Of a stretch of DNA of 64,000 bases, positions 46,647 through 56,500 are shown in pieces. Where the stretch lies: the NCBI GenBank assembly GCA_964247055.1, contig OZ176052.1, forward strand, positions 7,440,001 to 7,504,000. The letters run 5' to 3'. Numbering within the stretch: the stretch's first letter is position 1; each line of letters starts with the position of its first letter. The notes under the pieces are model-generated. The model saw only the letters and a list, made by a program, of their open reading frames with translations, was not told where the DNA came from and did no database searches. This DNA is from Paragordius varius (taxonomy: Eukaryota > Nematomorpha). Made by a program: the position numbers and the translations under genes.

Positions 46647-48891
46647 CATAAAATTACTTGGTTGGGATCTGCTTTCCATCCAATCATATTAATTATCTGA
46701 AAGGTTGCCGGAATACTGAATTCTAATTAGAGTTTAAAGAAATACAGTAAAATTAAATAAACTCAAAAACAAGTATATTTTGCAAAGATAGCCATACTTT
46801 TTTAAATTGAAATTGTGAAATTTAAATTGGATGTGCTACAATTTACACCTCTAATCCCAATTTCGTAACCCAAAAGGATATGTTATAATAAAAATCGTGA
46901 AAAAATTGTTACATTAATATAAAATGTTTATCTTTTTACGTTTTGTCTTCATAATTTCAATTATTACTGTAAATAATCACCTTTAGCCGTGTTTTCCTTT
47001 CGGGAATTTTTATTATCATAATTTTCGCCATATAAAGCGGCATAAACAGCGCTAGTTGCTAGGAGTAGGTTTTTGCCCATTTGAGCGCCTTGAATCATTG
47101 GGTCTGCAAAAGCTTTGGACTCTCCAGAACCGCGTAAATCACACATTAATTCGATTGCACTCGGATAATGAACAGTGATTTCATCCACATCAATAGTTAT
47201 AAGTTTGAATCCGGCAGTGTGTAATAGGCGACCAACATCATCAATTTTAACGAAGGGTGAAACACGTGGGTAAAATTTCTAAATACATGATGTTCTTAAA
47301 TTATATATAAGAGGTACTAATTATTGTAATTTGCCGATACTAAAAGTATAAGTTGATATATTATTGTATCATGGCTATTATTTATCCGTAAAAATTTGTT
47401 TAAAATTGGCCCAGAAGATAATGTAACATATATGGCTTTCAAATTATTGGTAAAAAACTAGATAATAAAAATGCTATTTCAAAGATAGATTTAGAGCGGG
47501 AACCAAGTTTTAAAATATATTTTTTAGCTAATTTATGATCAATGTGAGTATTTAAAATGGAAAATGTTTAATAATCGTCTGTCTTAAATATTAATTAGGG
47601 TTTTAAAAAAATTATATTGGATATTTTTAAAATGATAAATTCGAAGCAATAGAGCAGATGACTTTTATAGCAAGCTTAATAAAAAATTCTGACAAATTTA
47701 TAAAAAAGGTGCATATAGTAATAATACACTTTTAATACATAATTAAGGCTGTAAATCAAAAGGATATATGTGATGACGTCCCAATCGAAGTATATTGATT
47801 GTAAAATTAGGTAAAATTCTAAAATTAAATCTTAAGTTACAGGTAGCATCTGCAACCATATATTGAACAGCTGGATTAAAATTGTCTGTTTTTTCTTATA
47901 TGAAATATTTAAAATATATGTTTAATTTTTTTTAAGTTTTCGGATCTCAAACGATAAATGGTTTAAAAGAAAGCGGCTTTATCAAAATACAATTATAAAA
48001 ATGTTTAAATGACATTCTCGAGAATTATATCTGGTAATAATTATTTCTGATAACATGACGCTAAATTATGTTAATATTATATATTGATATTTTTTTGGGA
48101 GAGTGCAATTCTGGTTAAATAAAACATGCACTAAACGTTTTTGAAATCACTTTTTTGTTAGTGCGCGTCTATATTAGTGTAGTTTTTAAATTTAAAGTAT
48201 TTTCATAATAATATATATGACAACTAGATTATTAAACATCAGTGTTAATTCAAACTTATTTCTTTTTTAATTTTTTAGGTCAATAATTTATTTTTTACCC
48301 CTTTGCGTTCCGTTTCAGCAAATCTGAGGGCCGATCTTAATTGAAATAATGTGTCGTGCCCAAACATGGTGGCCAGAAATGCACCATCAGGTTTTAAAAC
48401 ATAATTGACGTTTTTTAACAAAGATGCAAGATCATTCATCCAATGTAGACTAGTTTATAATAAAATAAAATACCAAAGATTGCTAACAACTAGATCAAAC
48501 TTATTTTCACATAGTGAAAAATTTTCTTCGGTAGCTTTTATTTTTTGGGCATTTGTAGATGAAATCTTTCTAAAATACATATATTAATGTACTAGATCAA
48601 AGGGTAATATATTAATTGTATAATTTAAGGAGTCCTAAATATATTCAATTATAATACCTTATTCAATAAACTAATATCAGGTAGACCTAATTCCAAAATT
48701 AAGTCTTGTTTTCGAATAATATCATTTATACGATCATGCAAGCGTAAAGCAACCTAAATTTAACAGATTTTTACTTCATTTCTAATATATTTATAATCAT
48801 CAAGGTTGCTAAGGAAAGATGAGCGATATTGTTGAGTACTTTTTATTTTTCTATCGAAGATAGAAGAGGTCTTTTTTATAACTTTCCACAT
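46646..48891 (-). CDS. NDUFAF5: NDUFAF5 (complex I assembly factor, arginine hydroxylase family)
   Basis: Mitochondrial methyltransferase-fold protein that hydroxylates an arginine of complex I subunit NDUFS7. Minus-strand exons in phase: 48775-48891, 48658-48753, (48593-48634), 48474-48565, 48299-48449, 46968-47278, 46646-46715; 278 residues, or 292 with the 42-nt micro-exon in brackets. Start MWKVIKKTSSIFDRK has an in-frame stop directly upstream. Family marks: SIFDRKIK, LDDYKYIRNEVALRLHDRI, ENKFDLVVSNLCLHWMNDL, YVLKPDGAFLATMFGHDTL, RSAL-ETERKG, FYPRVSPFVKIDDVGRLL, TIDVDEITVHYPSAIELMCD and IPATFQIINMIGWK. Introns 48754-48774 (21 nt) and 48450-48473 (24 nt) are minute. Odd: the SAM-binding loop DLGCGRG of the family reads ELGLPDI here. 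Confidence 0.92.
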
Positions 48892-49530
48892 TTAACATGT
48901 TTTTTACACGCTTGTCAACCGACCGAAAAAGGTGCATGGCGTCGATCAGTGGTATATAATTACTTTACATATAAATAGTCATTAATATTATCATTATAAA
49001 TATTACTAACATTGACTAACATTTTTAACCACAAAATTTGGGATGACCCATAGTAATTGACATTTAAATACGTTATAATTTGGATTTATTCCACCAGAGA
49101 GCGATTGCATATGCTAAATATATTTGGCACAATTTAAAAAAATACTGTTTCAAGCATATTTATACAAAAAAATAAAAAATGTAAGATTGTAAAATCCTCA
49201 TGTGAATGCCGCCACTTAGAAATTTTGGTTGAACTGCTAAAAAATGGGAATTAAAAATATATTCAATTGAACAATATGTTTTTAAAAGTCATTTTAATTA
49301 CGTATAGCGAGAAAATATTAGATATTTATTAATCTTAAAATCGAATGTTTGTATTGGATATGAACCATAAAGGCTACTTATTCTTAAAACGATAAAATAT
49401 TTAAAAAATAGCTAAATAACAATTTATTATTTTATACTCATAATTAGTTTTACTTGGGAATATTTGGGTGTTTTAAGTTATAAGGGTTACTAATAACTTA
49501 CTGACAAATCTTTATTAAGATCATTTTTCA
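48892..49530. other. Intergenic upstream of NDUFAF5
   Basis: No coding similarity. Presumed NDUFAF5 promoter side; no motif stands out. Confidence 0.4.
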
Positions 49531-49902
49531 TATGAGGTATTAAGTCCGGACCGAGTAGATCAATATATGGCAGATATCATAAAAGATGTCAATACTGCCT
49601 TCCAGTTACCTCCAACAGTTACACGCTTATTTTTACATCATTTTAAATAGGATAAAGAAAAGTTATTGGAAAGGTATTATGACGGTAATTCAGATAAACT
49701 GTTCTTAGAGGCGCATATATCAATCCAAATCAGCTTAAAAATAAATATGCAATTGAAACCCAATATTCCAATCAACCCTATGAGCCGCAAAGTGCATTTT
49801 GTGAGATTTGTTTATTATCAATGCCAAAAAAGCAAATGACAGGATTGGACTGTGGTCATACGTTTTGCATTTCGTGTTGGTGAGAATACCTATATACTAA
49901 AG
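49531..49902 (+). pseudogene. Processed pseudogene fragment of ariadne-1 (RBR E3 ligase)
   Basis: Reads YEVLSPDRVDQYMADIIKDV, NTAFQLPPTVTRLFLHHFK, DKEKLLERYYDGNSDKLFLEAH, then after a one-base frame change INPNQLKNKY...AFCEICLLSMPKK and GLDCGHTFCISCW, then EYLYTK. This is the N-terminal part of ariadne-1 through the first RING cysteines. The conserved Trp before DKEKL is a TAG stop, the Cys after CISCW is TGA, and the copy is intronless and ends early, so it is a dead, probably retrotransposed, fragment of a host gene located elsewhere. Confidence 0.88.
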
Positions 49903-51751
49903 TTTTTTATGCAAAAATATAATACTTAAAATTATATATATTTAAAAAGAAGTTATTTACAAAAATTTTCGGTACGCAAAATATCTCTTCGCGGACCACA
50001 TTCTGCCGCTGATACAGCATATATTAAAAATTATTTTCGCGCAATATCTTTTTGCTGGATCAAAGCTTTGAAGGGCAATATATTATCGCTGAAGGTCCTA
50101 GTTACGTCAATGGAACTGTTTTTCTCGATGAAACTCATTTTCTGTTAATTTATCATTGTTTTACCTTTTGTTTTTTATCTGCATTTTTGGACTATGGTAT
50201 AGTTAGCACATTATTTACATCTCCCTAAAGAAAATTAAACTTATATTTTATTTAGCCCAAGTCAAAATTTATAATACATTTTGACCTACAATTCAACTAT
50301 AGAATCAAAAATAGTTTTTTAAAAGCGTTGTATATTCACTAATCAATAGTTCGGAGTTCTTACAAAGGTATTGTATTTAATACTATGAATAATAAAGGTA
50401 CCATCTTTATATTTTTAAATTTATAAAACCGCACTTAAACATTTTCATTATCCAATCAGATTTTATTTAGGTATTTCCCTTTGACCCATTTCAAAACTAT
50501 ACATAAAAGGGGATATTTTGCCATCAAACAATAATATATTCACCTATAGATTATATATTATATATACATTTTCTTATAAACAAATGAAAAACATCTCTCA
50601 AAGGTTAATAAAAAATATGTGTTTTGGGATGATTAATACTTTCAATAGCTATATTTAAATATGGTTGTGCAAAAAATAAAACAGTAAGACAAAATTGTAA
50701 AAATATTTTTTTAGCTAACTAACACATAGGAAAAAGAGAAACGCACACATGCTTAATACACACACATTTTTACCTGTGTGTTATAAAAAAAACTTTAACG
50801 TATTTATTTTTTTTCTATATTTTATTCCCTCCTTCAAAAGTTGTGTTAAAATTTATTATTAAAATTTATAATTAAAATGAAAAAAACCTAATTACGTGAA
50901 AACACTTCTCCCTCTTTGTATAAATATAAACGAAATTGTACTTTTTTTCTCAGAAAGGCTACTGCACTACGCTTTTTATAGTCAATGCTCAAAATTTTTC
51001 AAATCCATTAATTATATCATATGCAATATATAATGATGTAGATTCATATATCTTTTAATAAATATATACATGAATTGTCTGGATTGAATAACGGGTCAGT
51101 CAAATATAATTACATATATTGTTTCATAAACCAATATTTTACTGCATGTGGATAACACAATCGGACATAATATAAATAATTATTATAAACCATTTCCTCA
51201 ATTATTGATCACTCTGTCCAAAATATAATATTTATTTTGCTACATAATATTTTTGATGTAATGTAATTTACGACTATCATATATCATTCATATTGCTCTC
51301 TCCGTATACTTATTGTATAACTATATCATGTTTGAAACTTAATTCTTTTGAAGAATACATCAAAGGAAGGAAGGAGTCTTTGTTTTTTTGTCCAACACAT
51401 ATCGAAATTTAAATAGAAAAAATGGTCTAACAACAAAAAAAACAACTACTAATACTTGTTATATATCAAGGCGCTCTTACGTTTGGATTATGCGACGTAG
51501 AATGTGTTATATCACTCTCAGATTATATTTATTCGCGTTCAAATATAATTGAATAATGTTAATTATGTGAAAAAATGTAAAATTTAATTTAATCTTTTCA
51601 GTACATTCAATTAAAATAGGTATATGGAGGTATGAATAATCTTTTGTAACTGACATTACCCATCGCTTCGAATGAAAAAATAATTTTAACAGGATGTGTT
51701 GCAGTAATATAATGCTAAACCAAATATACGGAACAATGAATTACAAAGGGG
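49903..51751. other. Intergenic upstream of the guanylyl cyclase locus
   Basis: AT-rich, no gene recognised. A short frame around 50053-50160 (LLDQSFEGQYIIAEGPSYVNG) looks protein-like but I cannot assign it. The 3' half is the likely promoter region of the receptor locus. Confidence 0.4.
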
Positions 51752-53508
51752 ATGATATATCATGGTAAACAATTATTCTCTACTAGTATTCGGTATCAAC
51801 AGCCATTTTTGTGGATTAATTATTTGAGTCATTTCATAATGTTCACTTGTCTATTCAATACAATTTTTACCACTGTTAATATTGATGGGGTAAAATCATT
51901 AAAAAACGGTGATTCGAACACCAAACAACTTAACACTGAACTCAAAGTATTGAAATCTCCTACATCAGAAAAATATACGGGACCAACGAAAGATAGAAAA
52001 TTTACCCCTGTTACCACGTATTACATTAAAGGTACAACAATGTCAACTGAAAAACATCAACAAATTTTACCCACAACACCCATTTTATCTACACGCAAAT
52101 CTGACACTAATTATTTCAAAAATGTAACTTCACATTCGCAAAAAATGGATTATCCCATAAGCGTTGCCACAGCAGCGTCCGAAGATATGAGCTCCGATGA
52201 ACAATTTGCATTTAGACCCATAGCTCTACATATTCCGCCCTCATTTATACGCCTTTCGGCCCCGCTAAAGTATTTCCGTATTGTGGTAGGTTATGGTTCA
52301 AAATATTACACGGCAAACATGGCCAATGCGAAGAGAGGTGGAGGTGATAAAAATTTTAATCCACCAATCATCAATATAGGACTCCTTTTACCCCAAAATT
52401 GTAAATATCAATCGTGTTTGTCAAAAATTGCGCCGGCCATGCGAATAGCCTTCCGTCGATCTAAGGTAGAATCCCTGCTGACTGGTTACACAATAATTAT
52501 AATACAGGGTGATAGTAATTGCAGTAATGTTGAGGGACCAATCGTTGCTATGCGTATGTGTTGGTTCGAAAAAGTTTCCATAATCTTTGGGCCAGTTTGT
52601 GATTTTGTCGTAGAAACTATCTCAATACTCACTAGTCGATTTTTTAATATTCCTCTCATTACGGCTGGCGCTTTACGTCCCGAATTTGGTAAGGATAAAC
52701 GCTTGGCTGATTCCGCATACCCGTTATTGACTAGGGTAGGTGCTTCGCTAAATTCAATCTACCCATTCTTCCACAAATTTTTTAGGTATTTTATACTGTT
52801 ACGACAATTTTTAATAATATTTGAATACCAATGTTTTATTAAATATGATAACGTTTTAACTTTTAAAGGTGTTGTTTAGGCAAATGTTACCACCGTCTTT
52901 TATGTGTTTTGACTTCTAAAATGACTTAAAACGGGTTACCAATAAGTTAATTCTGTTAAGCATTAAATTAATTCCTCCACTATTTTTATTATCCTTACAT
53001 TAAATTTTAAGTGAAAATATAACAACTATCATAAATCCATAGTTAAATTGATAAAATTTAAATTTTTTAATATATTAAGTTTCGATATTAAAATCAACCC
53101 AATTCTAGATTATCATGTGGATCCATCATATTTTTTATTTTATCTCATATCTCAAAAAACGGTTCAATTACTTTTTTAGACAAAACAAATGGAAAAAGTT
53201 TTATCTTCTTTATGAAGTTGATAGTCACCCCCAAGTAGTATCTCACTTTTGTTTCCATGTCGCTGTAAGCATGAAGAAAGCATCGAATGATTCCAATTAC
53301 AAATACTTTACCGAATATCAAAAATATAGCAATGCTTCATATGCTTCGTATCAACAAGGATTTTCAAACACTCAGCCCGTGAACGCATCACTAAATTCGA
53401 CAAGTAACTCATATTTTATGGATCTCAATAGCGGTGATATTGATCAGATGAAAAAACAAAACAAAACCTATTCCGACATCCTAAGGAACATTGGGAAAGA
53501 CAATTCAA
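51752..53508 (+). CDS. Receptor guanylyl cyclase locus: ligand-binding unit A
   Basis: Two exons, 51752-52785 and 53180-53508, joined in phase. Begins with a hydrophobic stretch (YLSHFIMFTCLFNTIF), then about 140 residues of Ser/Thr/Asn-rich linker, then an ANF-receptor (periplasmic-binding-protein-like) domain: INIGLLLPQNC, SKIAPAMRIAFRR, GDSNCSNVEGP, IIFGPVCDFV (the GPxC loop), FFNIPLITAGAL and LLTRVGASLNSI, continuing across the splice into KFYLLYEVDSHPQVVSHFC. It ends IGKDNS + A before GT at 53509, phase 1. There is no membrane span of its own before unit B. It aligns without gaps to unit B around the splice. Either an alternative sensor exon set spliced to 58682, or a truncated duplicate; it is the most diverged of the three. 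Confidence 0.72.
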
Positions 53509-54021
53509 GTTTGTCAATTTATTTTAAATTCATTTATAATTGCAGTATTTACATTTGTAATGAGTTCATACATAAATTAAATTTTAGAAGTTTTTATACC
53601 TATTTTTTTGAAAATAAATTAAAGCGCAGGGGAATATGCATAAAAGTATGTACTAATATTAGATGATAATCACAATGCCCATAGGGCATACCTTTTGTTT
53701 ATATATTTTATGTATATTTTTTATTTTGTAAAATAATAATAATAATAAAATTACTGGCGAAAACCAAATTACAAATGGGAAAATATTACCTGACCCCTTT
53801 TCATTTGTTGTAATTGAAAAAAAAAGTATAAATACAATAAATTTTGTTTTATTTTTTTTTAAACCTTTTTTTAAACTTTTTTATTTTTATTAAACATGCA
53901 TGCAAAATTTTTTTACTTTCACATAATGTAATTCACATTATCTATCACCATTTCTTACCTTTTTTTTTAATTTAATTTACTTTTAAACATTACATGATAT
54001 GAAATTTATTTTTGCATTTAA
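53509..54021. other. Spacer between ligand-binding units A and B
   Basis: AT-rich with long T tracts; no coding similarity beyond a short readthrough of unit A. It would have to contain the promoter of unit B if each unit has its own start site. Confidence 0.4.
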
Positions 54022-55786
54022 ATGTTCATTTTTTTAATAAACATTTCATTGGCATACGTTATCCCACTTCTATGTGAGGGGAAGGCTAATTTTAGTAATG
54101 TGCCTTCACCAACAAACAGACATTCTTTTTTACACCTTTCCAATTCTGGGGAAACTAATCAAAGCATAATCAAATTTTATAAACATATGATAATCCCTTA
54201 TGACGAAGAACATTATAGGTATGAACATCTCCCATGGTGGAACGATGCCATTATGTCGTCCCACAATAATTCGATTAAATCATCGTGGGAATTGTTGGAA
54301 GAAGCTTTAAATTCAGGACAGACCTCAAACTATTTCTCAAAGATTCATAGACGAAGCAAAGCCCGGCTGGTCCCAACATATCCTATGGCAAATTTGTCCA
54401 TATTTTCACGAGGCAAAGAACAAAGAATGACAACAACTAGCAACAATTTAATGAACGATGTCAACAATATTACCGCAATAAAGAATAGCAGCGAAACATC
54501 AAATGAGGCAAAACAATCGTTAATAAACGGTAGTAAATTTGTTACCATGGTCTCTGATACAATTAATCAGGATTATGAATCATTTGTTATTAATGAGCCA
54601 TTGAATGTAGCAGATCATGAAATGGAGTTTGATTTAGATGACATGGCAATAGGGGATGGGGGACATGCTTTAATGCCACAACCCACGAGTACTAGTCTTG
54701 CAGTTTTTTCTACCACGCCTCCTATAAATACCCTAACCTTTCATTTAAATGATACACTTGAGAGGTCAAAAATATCGCTAAATATTACTAGCCAGCCTTT
54801 AAGTTTTGACAAGCTTGTTTTAAACTCCACAGTTAATACAACTCGAATTATCCCCAATTCCAGTCTACCTATATTATCGAAAACCAATGTGCGGACAGTC
54901 CCATCGAAATCAATTAACACACCGATTTGGGATAAGGTATCAGATAAAGTAAATTTGTTGGAATCGAATCCCACGTACCCACAAACGATAAATTGGGGTC
55001 TTCTCCTAAACAATGACAGTAAAAGTCTTTCATCGCTTTCACGTATAGCTCCAGCCATTCAAGTTGCCCTGAAAAGGCAACAGGTAAAATCTTTACTAAC
55101 GATGCCAATGAGAATCGCCAATGTTTCTGAATTAAATTACTCTCTTAACTTGGCGAGCACAGGAATTGTGCAACGAATCCCTGAAACATTTAAGATAGTA
55201 GTCAAAGAAGGCGATTCCAAATGTTCCCACATATATGGTTTAACTGAGGCCATACGATTAGTTCTTAACGAAAATGCCAGTGTCCTCTTTGGACCAGTGT
55301 GTGATTTAGCTGCCGCAAAATTTGCTCGGCTGACCGGTCGCTTATTTAACATACCAATGATCAGTGCAGGTACGTTAACTCACGATTTTGGAAAACCTAA
55401 AACGTTGCCAGATTCGGAGTTTCCTTTGTTAACACGCGTGGGACCATCCTTTAATTCCATGTCACGGGCCCTGATCGACATTATTTTACATTTGGATTGG
55501 CATAAAATTGTTATCTTGCATGACCCAAACAGTCACCCCGAAGTCATGGATAAATTTTGTCATTATGGGGCCGCTGGTGTCCTAAACGAGATGCTTAAAC
55601 GAAATGCAGCTTTAACTAACAGTACTAATAACTTTACTGGTCTATACGATCGGGATGGCGAGGAAGAAATTATTATGAGGAATAAAAAATTCCGTTATCA
55701 ATCCCCTAAGGATTTGTCAGGCCCTCTATCTGGTCGGATGAGTTGGCGTGATTTTATGCTAGAAAATATTGGGAATGAGTATTCAA
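54022..55786 (+). CDS. Receptor guanylyl cyclase locus: ligand-binding unit B
   Basis: A single exon with ATG 54022 and signal peptide MFIFLINISLAYVIPLLCEG. Residues 20 to about 310 are a low-complexity, N-glycosylation-rich region. The ANF-receptor domain then reads INWGLLLNND, SRIAPAIQVALKR, FKIVVKEGDSKCSHIYG, SVLFGPVCDLAAAKFARLTG, FNIPMISAGTL, LLTRVGPSFNSM and LDWHKIVILHDPNSHPEVMD. It ends ENIGNEYS + A before GTAACA at 55787, phase 1, the same phase and base as units A and C. No membrane, kinase or cyclase sequence follows before unit C. The intact 588-codon frame argues that it is expressed. As with A, I infer splicing to the shared exon 58682-58796; a truncated secreted receptor is the alternative. 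Confidence 0.78.
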
Positions 55787-56500
55787 GTAACAGAAAATAT
55801 ATATAATATATGTAATTGAGTTAATTTAACATTTTATTCTGTTTTTTTTATACTTAGAAAGGGGGATATTTACAATTTGTTTGCACAGGTTTAACAATAT
55901 GTAAAAACTAAACAAACGGAGTTTTAGGTAAACACGGTAGATATATACATAAAAAATATTTAATCTTAGATCAATTCCTTTAATATTCCATTCACATTAT
56001 GTATGATTAATGGTATAGTTTTTCATTCAATTTTTTTGCGCGATATACATAATAGTATATAAACATACATTCTTTATTTACCATTTATTTGTTTTATATT
56101 CGTTTGCAGGTATGCATGCATTTATTTTTACTTTAATTTAGATGCGATTGTAATTGCATCTATCTTTTCATCAATATATTTGTTTATTAATGTTATAACA
56201 TTAACTATATAGTTTTACCCAATGAAAAAAAAATCGTTCGTTATTTGATCGTTACTTGCATATATTTTTTGTTATTGAAAATGTATGTATATGATATGTT
56301 TATAAATAAGTTATCAACGCTTTTTAGTTTAAAGTGTTTGTTTTACCATTTGCACATAGCGCTTGAAAAATGACTTTTTTGCAAACAAAGAAGTTGCATT
56401 TAAATAAATTTCAAAATAATTTTTTCTATTGGGCAACAGCTTGTACAAAAGACATTTATATGTCCCATATAATTCTGTATGACAGTTCTCCAAAATATTG
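55787..56500. other. Spacer between ligand-binding units B and C
   Basis: No coding similarity. Candidate location for a unit C promoter. It includes ATGCATGCATTT and similar words but nothing diagnostic. Confidence 0.4.

Noticed and set aside
49903-50160. Continuation of the ariadne-1 copy into the second half of the protein
   Set aside because: After EYLYTK no frame resembles the IBR or second RING; the copy is truncated.
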